From contig CM053328.1 of assembly GCA_028583605.1 (NCBI GenBank), forward strand, positions 33,525,578 to 33,589,577: a stretch of DNA of 64,000 bases. Direction: 5' to 3'. The position numbers and the translations under genes are program-made. Positions 11,692 to 22,605 of this stretch are shown here, piece after piece. Origin of the DNA: Dastarcus helophoroides. Its lineage: Eukaryota > Arthropoda > Insecta > Coleoptera > Bothrideridae. The notes under the pieces were generated by a model. The model did no database searches, had not been told where the DNA came from, and worked only from the letters and a program-made list of their open reading frames with translations. How positions within the stretch are numbered: the stretch's first letter is position 1; each line of letters opens with the position of its first letter.

Positions 11692-13362
11692 AAACGTGAT
11701 TTAGCCACATTTACCTTATACCAAAAGTTGATATTAACAGAGATACACAGTGTCAATTTTGAAGAAAAAAATTAACTTTTTCTCATAATTGATGAACACA
11801 TTTCACTAAAAACAAGAAATGTGGCATGGGGGGGTTTCTTTGGTCAAGAAATTCTTTGCTAACAGATTGTCAGTAACTCATAGGGGGCGCCACCTGCGCT
11901 ACCTTATATTATTCTAAAGCATCATAACTTTTTTGTGTCTTCATGTACACTTATTTTATATAGATATTTTTATTTATCTATATTTTCTACGTAAAAAAGA
12001 TATACCTTCTAAATGTTGATACAAGTAACCGTTTTCAAGATATTTGCCTTCAAAGTTTGCCGTACGTTTATTTTAAGTTATGTAAATATGAATTTTTCGC
12101 AGTAGGTTTCAAAATAAAAGTAATAAAACTGATTTTAAAATAGTTTATATTAAATATTACTCTACTGACATTATTATTACACATATTTTTTAGATTTCTA
12201 AAGCAAATTTAAATAAAATACCAAATCAAAATTTATTTTCCAAAATAAATATGTGGGAAATGACATTTTTTATGTAAAGGGATTGTAAACAATTAAAAAT
12301 CTGGCTGTCTTTTATTGAAATTCATTTCCAAATATCTGCCTTGACCACCCAGACTATTAAAATTTTCTTGTGCGGACTCAGAAATCATATCTCACATTTC
12401 TATGTGAGAAAATTAATTTTTTGGATTTTCTCTATTAAGATTTTCAAAATTTAGGTAATAATATTATCAGCAAAGTAATATTTGACATAAATTAATTTCG
12501 AAGCTGTCTTATGATTATTTTTTTTTTCAAGCCCACTTCGAAAATTTAATATCTTAGTAATTTAAAACCAAGGCACGTCAAGCTTTAAAGGCAAATACCT
12601 TGAAAACGGTTGCTTGTATCAACTTTCAGACAGTAAACCTTTTTTACGTAAAAAAATATGGGGAAATAAAATAACCCATTTAAAATTAATATTCGTGGGT
12701 GCTCAAAAAAGTTATGATGATTTAGAATTATGCAAGGATACCGCAGCTAGCGCCCCCTATCAGCTATTGGTAATATGTTAGCAAATTAGAGTTTGTCGAC
12801 TTAAGAAACCCTCTTGTGCCAAATTTCGTGCCTATATTACAATTCATTCCATAGTTATACGAAAAAATCGAAATTTTTTTTTCAACTTTGACATCCTGTA
12901 TCTCTGTTATTATCCACTTTTGGTATAATGACGTAAATGCAGCTATATTATTATTTTTATCCGAAAAATCCACCTTTGCTCTATGTAGCATTACTTATGG
13001 TCCACTCTGTATATATATATCAATTATTGTTACTAAGAAAATATATTAATGAACAATTACCTTGAAATCTTCAAATTCTTCATCTACTGATTTGAGTGGT
13101 TTAGCATAAAGCACAAAGGCACACAGGCATACTAAAGTTAGGAGAAGAAAGTATTTCATGGTGGTGGTTCTAGTAAGTGAAAATCAAATTTTAAAACACT
13201 TCAAATTTTAAAACACTTGGAATAATCTGGATGTATCAGAATAAGTCAACAGATTACTACCAGAAACTTTTCTATTGCAGACCTATATTTATAATTTATT
13301 AAAACATAATAAAAATTAAATTGTGGCTGCCTGATAAGTGATAATTTACTAATCGAGAATAT

Positions 13363-13446
13363 TTCAGTGAAATATAGTTATCTTGAAGTTGTCCCAATCA
13401 TAACAGTTGTTAGAATACTTTATTACCAATAACTTGAAATAGGTCA
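13363..13446. promoter_or_regulatory. Conserved upstream block of gene 2
   Basis: TTCAGTGAA (13363-13371, TTCNNNGAA) followed about 65 bases later by GAAATAGGTCA (13436-13446). Same order and spacing as upstream of genes 4 and 5. Confidence 0.35.
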
Positions 13447-13865
13447 AATGTAGACAAAAAATAGATAAATTTGAAATTGCCATTACCAGGGTGACATGTC
13501 ACAATGTGTGTCTTTATCTCAATATATCTTAAAATAACTGGAAAAACAAACATTTCTATTCATTACAATTTTCTATATCAGAAATAAGAGAAAATAGTTG
13601 CCTATGAAAAGCAAAATTGGTAATAAAAAACATTTTTTTAATTGACATAAATATTAATATAATCATGAATAAAAAATAAGTATAACTTCTTGCAGTTTTG
13701 TTTGTTAGAGCTACTCCTTTTTGATTATCTGCGTAAAAAATTAATTTTGGGGATATCATAACATTTTTATTATCACCATGTTAGAAAACAAGTTACACGA
13801 TTTAGTGCAATGACCAAATTTAGGACCATGTAATCGCCCAACAAAGTTACACTTTTTCTGTTTTT

Positions 13866-13979
13866 AAAATCACGCGAATCATGCCATGAAATCGCCATCC
13901 ACTTATTGTTTTCAACCCATGGAAGAAAAAAATCACTGGGTGTGAGATCAGGGGCATATGGTGAATGAGAATACTTCTT
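13866..13979 (-). pseudogene. Mariner transposase relic
   Basis: The minus strand reads YSHSPYAPDLTPSDFFL, then PWVENNKW, the segment around the third catalytic Asp of mariner transposases. A related relic lies at 26500-26600. Short, isolated and without inverted repeats. Confidence 0.6.
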
Positions 13980-14193
13980 AAAGGCATCTTTAAGCTTCTA
14001 CGGCGTACGACTAAAAAGCGAAAGTCATAATGGTTTGAAATATGTTGCTAACTATTGCTACCTTTTAATTTTTAGGTAAGATTTCTGTAGAGATATCTCC
14101 TCTGCTGTATGCCTTTTATAAGTAAGGAAACTGAGCTGGAAAGAAACGATAAATGCAATTCTATCAGATTTCAACGTCAAACCCCTTTAGGTA

Positions 14194-15219
14194 CACAGGG
14201 TGTCCCCGTTTTAAGTGCCTTAAATGAAACAGGTAATAGAAAGAACAATTTTAAGCAAAAAGTTTCCTGTGAACCTGTGTCCGAAAACTCTTAATGAAAA
14301 AAGATACAAGGTGTTGAAATTTGAATTAAAAAAAAGTTTTCTAAGATATTTAAACCAAATTTTGCACACATGGTGTATGAATGAAGGATCACAAAATAAA
14401 ATAAAACTAAGTTTCTATCTCAACGAGTGGTGGAATTACGAGAAATCTGTGATATTATTATAGGAAAAACCCGGTACACCACTGGAGAAATGAAATAAAA
14501 TACCTGTTTTGGGTAAAGTATTTAATTTTGAAGAAAAGTTATTTCTTGATATTTTTCCATATTTGCCACTAGTTGCGTCATGTCGTTGGTTTTGGAAAAA
14601 AACATCACTCTCACTCGTACTTTCACTAAGGAAAGTTCCAAAACTTTAAATTCTGTCACAATAGTCACAAATATGAAAGAACGTTAAGAGTCAACTTTAT
14701 CCAAAAATTTTAATTCATTTCATTTTATCCAATGTCGTAGCATCTTAAACTTACCCCTCTTTGTGTTAGTCAGTGATTATTTAAAGACCAGCTTACATTG
14801 TATGCGAACAGTTCCTACGTAAAACATAAGGTAGTAAATGCCAAAAAAATATCAAGAAAAAATTCTTCTTCACAATTAAACGCTTTATCCAAAAATAGTA
14901 TTTTATTTCATTTTGTTTACTGGCGTACTGCTTTTTTCTCAAAACAATATCACAGATTACCCGCAACTCCGCCACTGGTTAATATAGAAACTCAATTTTC
15001 TCTTATTTTATGATCCTTCATCTACACACCATATGTGCAAAATTTAGTTTCAATAACTCTAAAAACGTGAAAATGAAACAATAAAAACTTTTTTTATTCA
15101 AATTTTAACACCTTGTATCTTTTTTATTAAGAGTTTCCGGACACATGTTCATGGGAAACTTTCTTTTTTAATTTTTCATCACCTGTTTCATTTAAGGCAC
15201 CTTAAACGGAGACACCTTG
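14194..15219. mobile_element. Palindromic TA-flanked element D
   Basis: The ends CACAGGGTGTCCCCG and CGGAGACACCTTGT are inverted and next to TA. The arms (about 270 bp) share CCTTAAATGAAACAGGT, ACTCTTAAT, GATACAAGGTGTT and GGATC. Short frames inside (14109-14463, 14798-15013) are not conserved as genes. Non-autonomous DNA element. Confidence 0.7.
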
Positions 15220-15299
15220 TATAACTAAAAATCCACCATTCAAAAACTGCTATTTTTTCATTACAAAACAATTGCAATTCTTACTTAAATTAATTAAAG

Positions 15300-15344
15300 A
15301 AAAAAGTTAAAAACCTTAAGTTTTTTAAGGTTTTTAACTTTTTT
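15300..15344. repeat. Perfect 20 bp inverted repeat
   Basis: The arms 15300-15319 and 15325-15344 are exact reverse complements with a 5-base loop. No flanking U-run context ties it to a transcript; it could be a transposon end-to-end remnant. Confidence 0.9.
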
Positions 15345-15359
15345 CTTATATGTACATTT

Positions 15360-15405
15360 ATCCGTGTTGGACACGATGGTTCATCGCCATCTTTCTTTAT
15401 TTTCG
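15360..15405 (+). pseudogene. Non-LTR reverse-transcriptase C-terminal fragment
   Basis: GGTTCATCGCCATCT and following bases match the 3' end of the relic at 44090-44690 (VHRHLSLF). Only about 45 bases remain. Confidence 0.4.
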
Positions 15406-15880
15406 ATCAAAAAGTAAAATTTTAGAAATAAAAATTGAAATTTGACAAAAACTCAAATATTCCACTTCAAAGTAAATATTTCGTGATTTTAAAAGGATCT
15501 TTGGTAACTTTATTTTATTAATTTTTGAGATGTTCATTAAAATGTTGATTTATTTCTTAAAATTCCGAGTTCACTCTTAAAATTGCGATCTTCCCTTTGA
15601 ATATTTACTTTAATTGTTATTTACTTTAACATAAAATTTAAATTTGGATTTGAAATTTTAGAAAAACCTAGATTTTGAGTCGAAGCGAAAGCCATTTTAT
15701 TTAAAATTTTGATTTTATTCTCTAATATTTAAATTTTGCTTTTTCTAGAAGTCTTTCAGGGAAAAGTTAAAAAGTCGTCATTTTATCAAAATTCCATTTA
15801 ACATTTATATTTTTAAATTTTCTCTGACGATTTTTTTCAAAATATCGACTTTTTCTCGAAATTTCAAGTTAAAACTCTTA

Positions 15881-16070
15881 TTTTGGTAGAACAGACTGGT
15901 TCTTGGTTATCTTCAAAAATTGAAACACAAATCTTGTCCCCTGTAACCAAGAAAGTTAAAAAAACGCATCAAAGGTTGCTCTAACGCGTTTCGATGGCCA
16001 AGTCGTCATCTGCAGAAAGATCTCTCTGAAGGTGATAGCTTGACAAGATTGGTATTTCAATTTTTAAAAC
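15881..16070. repeat. Palindromic hammerhead-like repeat P, copy 1
   Basis: Starts TTTTGGTAGAACAGACTGGT and contains CTAACGCGTTTCGATGGCCA. In the full family each half reads, on the opposite strand, CTGAAGA, a GATAGC-TTG-GCTATC hairpin and GAAACGCGTTAG. Other copies are at 18334, 21816, 23181, 35774, 47768 and 48731. Confidence 0.7.
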
Positions 16071-16234
16071 TTTTGTAAATTTTGGGCCTCTTGCAAAATA
16101 TGAACTTTTTTTGAATACGACCTCAGAGGTAACTGTTTTCGGTCAACTAAGTCGATGAAAGGTAACGTGTAGAAAATATTTAAAAGTTGGATTCAACCGA
16201 AACGTATTTATTTATCAGTTTACAAACAAAATAT

Positions 16235-17562
16235 TCAATTCTTAGACTTTAGACTTGCGAGATTTGGTTCGGGGCGAAGTCCAGTACAACACTTTTCAAA
16301 TTCTTCGAATGTGAGATCGGAAAATTCATTTATGTCCATTTCGTAGGAAACCAATCCTTTTTCGTATTTTTCATTATGCTCTTTAACTTCCTTGTACCCT
16401 TTTTCGAAAATCAGCTTACGTTTAGCTTCTTCTTCGGGAGTTGCATAGGTTTTGTTGAATGTTTTCTAGTAACACAATACACGATAATGTCTAGTACAAG
16501 GTCTTAAGATATTTCAACATTTCCTATTATTTTACATAATTACGAAATCTGCTTGATTAAATGGTTCAAGAGGTCACCTGATTTAAATCGATTGTTTTTT
16601 TTTCTGTTAGGACAATTAAATAAGAGTAAGAAAGAAATCTAATTTAATTTGGATCAAAACACAATTCGTTTTTTCAAAAATTTTTAGAACAGTCACGAAT
16701 ATTTAATTTAATTTTACTTGTGTTTATTAATTTTCCATTTTTTTCTTAAAATTATTTCTACTTAATTCTACAAACAATGCATATCTTTTTTTTTCTTAGA
16801 ATTTTATAAGATAATATAATAAAAATATAATAATGAAAATATAAAAAATTATACCCTCTTGCCATTAAAAAATATCTGCTACCATACAAAGAAGTCGGAC
16901 AACAATGTCATGAGTGATACATATTAATTCATAAAATAAATATTGTTAATAATTTTTTTAGTTTATTTTAACATACATATTGCACTGATACGTTCCTCTT
17001 GGCAAACCCTGCTTATGATCACGTTGCTTGTTTTAGTACAGAAATTTCATGCAAAAATATTTATTATTTTTAGGAAAAAAGAGAATACAAAAGAAAATAA
17101 TTTTTATGGTACCAAAATTAAAATATCAATAGATCCACACACATTTTGTTGTTTTGTTTTCAATTAAATAACTGAAGAATATTTTTGTTAAAGAAGATGC
17201 CAATGTTTTGTATCAGCTAAATAGCTAAGTACTTTGGTTCTTTAATTCTTTTGTTGAATTGAAGAATATCTATACTACTTATCTACTATCTACTACTACT
17301 GGAAAAGGGAACCTCAAATACTCTACTCACTACATCATTAGGATCAGCAACAATATGTTCTGTATATAATGTATCAAATGTATCAATTAATTATTAATGA
17401 AATTTATTAGTAATCAATTTATTTCACAGAAGGGGTTAAAAATGTCAATTAATAATCAATTACCTTGAAATCTTCGAATTCTTCATCTACTGATTTGAGT
17501 GGTCTGGCGTAAACCACAAAGGTACACAAGCATACCAAACTCAAGAGAAGAAAATATTTCAT
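16235..17562 (-). CDS. I29 gene 3: secreted cathepsin-propeptide-type inhibitor
   Basis: Exons 17464-17562 and 16235-16465 give about 109 aa. The signal peptide is MKYFLLLSLVCLCTFVVYA, followed by RPLKSVDEEFEDFK, with a GTAATT donor. Exon 2 opens after TTACTAG with KTFNKTY; the helix EEAKRKLIF has G, V and N at the remaining ERFNIN positions, then DINEFSD (G to D), then EKCCTG, ending KSKN-stop. Exon 2 has no internal ATG, so a scan for ATG-initiated frames misses it. AATAAA about 25 bases past the stop. The intron (16466-17463, 998 bp) shows nothing else clear. Reading frame intact. Confidence 0.85.
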
Positions 17563-17635
17563 GATGCCCGAAAATTAAGCTTCTAGTAAAAGTACGTAAA
17601 ATCTTAAGACGCTTGAAAATCTTAGCAGAAATATC

Positions 17636-17643
17636 TATATATA
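17636..17643 (-). promoter_or_regulatory. Proximal TATA box of I29 gene 3
   Basis: A TATATATA run about 75 bases upstream of the ATG, equivalent to that of gene 1. Confidence 0.45.
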
Positions 17644-17824
17644 TTCGTTCGCCACATTGATGACAGGCGCAATATGTATTAATTTTAAATAAATAACGGC
17701 TTTTGCTATTTTACAGAAGTAGTCAATAAATTATCACTAAAAACTTCTCTATATTACATATGTTTATTGATAACCTTTTAAAACTTCATAAAAACTGAAC
17801 TGATTATTTACTAGTCGAAAATAT

Positions 17825-17902
17825 TTAGCTGAAATTATGTAGTTATTTTGAAGTTGTTCCAGTAGTTGGAATTTTTGATTTGAAACAACTTGAAATAGGT
17901 CA
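17825..17902. promoter_or_regulatory. Conserved upstream block of gene 3
   Basis: TTAGCTGAA (17825-17833, degenerate TTCNNNGAA) and GAAATAGGTCA (17892-17902), in the same order as the other copies. Confidence 0.3.
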
Positions 17903-18333
17903 AATATTCACCAAATAATAGATAAGTTATAAATTAATATTCATACAGTGAATGTCCAAAGATACTTTTTATCTCAATAGATCCCAAAATAAATAGAAAA
18001 ACAGGGTAATTTTATTATTACAATTTTGTTTGTTACAAAAATATAAGCGTGTACGAAAATCAAAATAGTTTATAAATGTAATAAAAAAATGATATCGTTT
18101 TATGTGAAACAGCTACATATTTTTCATTCTTTGAACTGATATGTTAGTATTACAATTACCATAACATCATGAATAAAAAATAAATTACTACTTCTTGAAA
18201 GCAGTTTTGTTTGCAAGAGGTATTTTTTTCTTTTTAATCGGCACAGCTTTCCTCGCTTCCATGGAGAACACGCCACTGGTGTACATATAGAGCAACTGAC
18301 ATTTACTATTCATTTTTCAATCTCATGAGATGA

Positions 18334-18510
18334 TTTTGGTGGAATGGACTAGTATTTGGTTATCATCAAAAATTAAAATACCAATCTTGTCCCCTGAAAC
18401 CAAGCGATACCTCTTTGAAGATGATAGTTGACTATCGAAACGCGTCAGAGCAGCCTTTGTTGTGTTCTTTAAATTTTCTTGGTTTCAGGAAACAAGATTT
18501 GTATTTTACT
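18334..18510. repeat. Palindromic hammerhead-like repeat P, copy 2
   Basis: Contains TTTGAAGATGATAG, ACTATCGAAACGCGTCAGAG and TTTCTTGGTTTCAGG. The left half is short. The coding-looking frames at 18415-18675 overlap it and are not genes. Confidence 0.65.
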
Positions 18511-19204
18511 TTAGATGAACAAAACAATTTAAATAAAAAACAACAAATGATATGTTTGGTATCTTTGTTTAGAGAGAGATTTTTTTTCCAAAATACTTCA
18601 CTAAAAACTGAAATGTTAATTTTAAAAGCAAATTTCAAAAGGAAAATTTTCAGATTAAAACAAATTCGTGATTAGGCCAATATTTTGAAATCAACGTCGA
18701 TATTTCAAGAAAGGATTAAAAGTTTTAATCAAATGTCGTGCAATGATATAACCTAGTTTAAATTCTAAATTTTTGCTTCAGAAAAAAGAAGAAAACTTTG
18801 ACATTGTATTATGATATTCTCTGTATCTTCTGTGCGAAGTATTAGTAACTGGTGAAGAAAAAGCCAATAAAACATGAATAGAAATTGTATATTATTTTAA
18901 ACTCATATTGGTTTTCCAGTTTAAAGCTTCAATTTGGATTTTTTTTTACATTAAATTCGATGAAAACTTAAAATTCATTTTTAATGTTATGAAAAGATCG
19001 ATAGATAAATGCGATCTAAATTAAAATGGTACTAATTATAAATTATTTCGAATTTTAAGAAAAAAATGTGGGATTTAGAGTCCAAAGTTATAATTTTTGC
19101 TTTTTTTTTTTGTCGAAAAAGCCGAAAATTTAGTTTTAAAATCGACCTTATGAGAAAAAAGGAAATTTTCTGGTTAAAGTCGAAAATTTTGGATATAAAG
19201 CTGC
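18511..19204. other. AT-rich intergenic DNA
   Basis: Decayed low-complexity sequence with CGAAAATTT-type words. No gene seen. Confidence 0.5.
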
Positions 19205-19345
19205 TTTATGATAACGAAGGCTTCCACGGCTAGAGTCAGTACGCCATATACTTCTTCAGGGATTGGACCGTGTCAAACAACTATCAAAAGTGTTCGACGT
19301 TTTGCCCACCATTGTAGGGGCCTTCTTCAGGAACAAGGAAACAAT
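19205..19345 (-). repeat. Possible Penelope-type remnant
   Basis: Two minus-strand CCTGAAGAAG words: one near 19250 and one near 19325, the latter followed by GGCCCC, a loop, GGGCAAAACGTCGAAC. The pattern CTGAAGA-stem-(G)AAAACG resembles the hammerhead-like ends of Penelope-type retroelements. Weak assignment. Confidence 0.3.
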
Positions 19346-19411
19346 AAATGAAAAATAAAATACAAGGAAATATACAAAAATGAAAAAGGCCAATTTCAAA
19401 AATTCAGAGAT

Positions 19412-19542
19412 CGGTAACTCAGTATGTTCACCATACCAGAGGCGAAACTCTTCTCAATTGAAAATTTGTACTAAGGATAAGAAAGTTTAGACAGAAGAGC
19501 ACGGTAACTCAGTGTGTCCACCACACCAGAGGCGAAACTCTT
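19412..19542. repeat. Direct repeat of a 41 bp two-hairpin unit
   Basis: Copies at 19412-19452 and 19502-19542, 90 bp apart. Each has a 5 bp hairpin then AGAG-GCGAAA-CTCT. The first hairpin is GTATG/CATAC in copy 1 and GTGTG/CACAC in copy 2, so the one stem change is compensated. Confidence 0.75.
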
Positions 19543-20234
19543 CGTAGAACACTAGAAATGTTTAGTGTTATTTCGGATTTTGAGTTAAGAGACAAAATTT
19601 TTAATTTTCTCAGTCACATTATTCAGATAATATACATAATAACTAATATAATTTGGTCGAAGTAATAATAATTGTCAGAATTTTCAAAAAAACGAACTTT
19701 AAGAATAATCAACATTTTTGGAAACAATGACTTGGCAAACCTATCAAAATTTTCAGAAGAAGGTGCAAATTTTGACATTTTTGTCAAAAATGTCGGTGGT
19801 TTGGAAAATTTCGATATTTGTTTAAAATTCGATTTTCTGGAAAAATTTATTTTTTTTTCAAATTCGGCTTTTCAGAAAAAGGCAACATTTTGAAAAAATA
19901 CGTCTAGTTTTGACAAAACTCGAAATAAGACAAAATTTTAAAAAATTCTCGATATTTTGACATTTTATTTAAATTCTGACAATCTTAAAATTTAGAAAAA
20001 AGTAAATTTCCAAACAACATAGTTTTTTTTGACCTTTTTAATTTAAATTTCGAGTTGATGTTGAGAAATCAAACGAATTTTAATAAAAAAATAAAAATTC
20101 CGGGAACAATATAAAATGTCCACAAAGTCAGATTTAAGAAAAACATCGAAGTTTTTAGAAAAACTAAATTTAGGAAAAGTGGGAAAACCGTGAAAAAAAT
20201 ACATATTCCTAATTTAAAAAAGGTCGTAATACCG

Positions 20235-21700
20235 AGAAAAAATAAAAATTTTTCAAAGAAATTTATTTTGAGAAGATTTTAATTAAATTAAATTTAGAGA
20301 AAAAAATGTTTTTTGAGAGACGAAGAAATTTCCGGAAAAAAAGTCGGTACCTGCTTTCAGAAAAAGCATAATTTTTGAGAAATTGTGCCAAGTTGTAAAA
20401 GCCATAATTTGGAAGAAAAACCAACAGTGAGAATTTCTAGAAATAGTTGACATTGATAAAAGGTTATAATTTCCTAGAGAAAGTCAAATTTTTGAGGCAA
20501 AGTTCCGAATTTTTTAAATGTAGTCGAGACTTTCAAAATGACAAATTTTGCAAAACTAGTAGGAGTTTCCAGAAAGTCATATTTAAAGATCAAAATTTTA
20601 AAACAAGCAGAATTTTGTATAGAATTAATAACTTCGACAAAAAGAAATTTTGAAAAAAAAAACCAATTTTCTAAATAATATCGCAGTTCCAAAACAATAA
20701 CAGAAATTTCTAAAAGAAAGATACATTTTTTTAAAAAGTCGAACTTAAAAAATCGAAATATCAAAAAGAATGGATAATTTTTGGGAACTGGGTCAAAAGT
20801 TTGAGAAAAAGACGAAGTACTGAAATAAATTGTAGAATTTTTTAAATTTAGTCGAAACTTTAAAAAATGACAGCTTCCAGAAAGTCATATTTAAAAAAGA
20901 TCAAAATTTTAGAACAAGCAGAATATTGAATAGAATTAAAAATTTCCACAAAAGGAAATGTTTCCAAAAAAAATCTAAATTTATAAAAAATATCGCAACT
21001 CCTAAAAAAATTTTGAAATTAGAAAATTAAATTTAAAAAAAGTCGAATTTTAGAAAATAAAGCCGAAATATCAAAAGAGAATGGACGATTTTTGGAAACT
21101 GAGTAAAAATTTTGAGAAAAAGACGAAGTATGGAAACGAAAAAAAATCAAAATTTTTCAAAGAAATTTATTTTGAAAAGATTTTAATTAAATTAAATTTA
21201 GAGAAAAAACATTTTTTTGAGAGACGAAGAAATTTCCTGAAAAAAAGTGGGTACCTGCTTCGAGAAAAAGCATATTTTTTTGTGAAATTGTGCCAAGTTG
21301 AAAAATCCATAATTTGAAAGAAAAACCAACAGTGAGAATTTCTAGAAAAGTTGACATTAATAAGAGATTATAATTTCCTAGAGAAAATGTCAAAATGTCG
21401 AATTTTTTAAATGTAGTCGAAACTTTAATTTGAATTGAATTTTGCAAAACTAGTAGGAGTTTCCAGAAAGTCATATTTAACAAAGATCTTATTTTAAGAC
21501 AAGCAGAATTTTGTATAGAATTAAAAATTTCGACAAAAGAAATTTTTTCGAAATAAATCGAAATTTCTAAGAGAAAGATATTTTTTTAAAAGTCGAATTT
21601 TAAAAAATAAAGCCGAAATATTAAAAAAAAGATGGACGATTTTTGGGAAGTGAGTCAAAATTTTGAGAAAAAGACGAAGTACTGAAATAAATTTTTTTAG
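20235..21700 (+). repeat. A-rich tandem duplication, decayed
   Basis: 20250-20600 and 21150-21510 are alike (GAGAGACGAAGAAATTTCC, TGTGCCAAGTTG, AACAGTGAGAATTTCTAG). The AGAAAGTCATATTTAA segment occurs three times (about 20572, 20880, 21466). Purine-rich on the plus strand. The listed frames here are shadows. Confidence 0.7.
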
Positions 21701-21815
21701 AAAATTCATAGTTTCTATTAAAAAAGGACGAATACTGAAACATACGGTTGAATTTCATCTTACAAGTCGAAAATATGACAAAATAGTGAATTTTGATAAT
21801 TAAGTTATGGACTTT

Positions 21816-21976
21816 TTTTGGTGGAACGGACTGGTCGCTGGTTATCTCCAAAAATTGAAATCAGCATATCTCTGAAGACGATAGCTTGGCTATCGAAACG
21901 CGTTAAAGCAACCTTTGTTGTGTTTTTTAATCTTTCTTTATTTCAGGGGACAAGATTCGTATTTCAATTTTTGAAG
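21816..21976. repeat. Palindromic hammerhead-like repeat P, copy 3
   Basis: TTTGGTGGAACGGACTGGTC at the left; CTGAAGA (21872-21878), a CGATAGC-TTG-GCTATCG hairpin and AAACGCGTTAAAG in the middle; AGGGGACAAGATT near the right. Confidence 0.7.
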
Positions 21977-22605
21977 TTATGAACTATCCAAAAAGTGAAA
22001 ATTTTTAGAAAAAAGCAAAATTTTTGAAAACTATTGCAAAATTTAAGAAAATAGGATCCATATTTTGAAAATAAAACAAATTTCGAGAAACATTTTGGAG
22101 TTTAAAGGAAAGCCTTAAATTTTTCAAATGCTGGTGAAATAAGTCGAATTTTGAGAAAAACGCCTGGATTTTGGTAAAACGTCAGAATTTTAAAAAAACT
22201 CCGGTTTTGAAAATGTGAAGGAAAGTGGCCTGATCGAATTTTGTAATAGGGGGAAAAATAAATTAGCAAAATTTCCCAACATTTTATTTTTCATATTTAA
22301 TACAAAAGTTGATTATGTCCAGTTCAAAGTCAATATTTCGGGTTTAAAAGGGAATCTTGGTATTTTTTCTACAGTTTCTGAGATTTTTGTTCGAAATTTC
22401 GAGTTAGAATTGAATTATTTTGTTATAGAATTTGAGTCGCTTGCGAAATGTGGACTTTCTTATAGAAATATGTTAAGATGATGTTAATGTTAAGAGTGGA
22501 AAACATTCTAAGCTGCAATAAGTTGATAAAAGGTTACGTGTAGAAAATATTAAAAAATTGGATTTAACCAAAGCGTATTTATTTATTAGATTACAAACAT
22601 AGCTT

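Larger units (their letters stand above)
9709..13009. mobile_element. Palindromic TA-flanked element B, interrupted by element C
   Basis: The left end CAGGGTGGTTCATAGGAAATGG at 9709 and right end CCACTCTG at 13009 are each next to TA. After the first ~50 bases, homology to element A stops at a TA microsatellite and resumes at about 11691; 11691-13009 matches element A in reverse orientation. Without the insert its length is close to element A. Element C therefore arrived later. Confidence 0.7.
3535..13159 (-). pseudogene. I29 gene 2, decayed: very long intron, no stop before the poly(A) signal
   Basis: Exon 1 is 13061-13159 (MKYFLLLTLVCLCAFVLYA, then KPLKSVDEEFEDFK) with a good GTAATT donor. 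Exon 2 opens at 3855 after TTGCAG with KKFNRTY. The ERFNIN-type helix is damaged (N to T, last N to Y) and GxNxFxD reads EINNFAD. The CC pair survives (NCCLG). After it the frame has no stop where the paralogs end; it runs through the AATAAA region near 3615-3625 and stops only at 3535, so an mRNA cut at the usual site would have no stop codon. The intron is about 9.2 kb, swollen by four transposon insertions. The proximal TATA run of genes 1, 3 and 4 is missing. Both splice sites still look intact, so transcription is possible. Confidence 0.7.
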
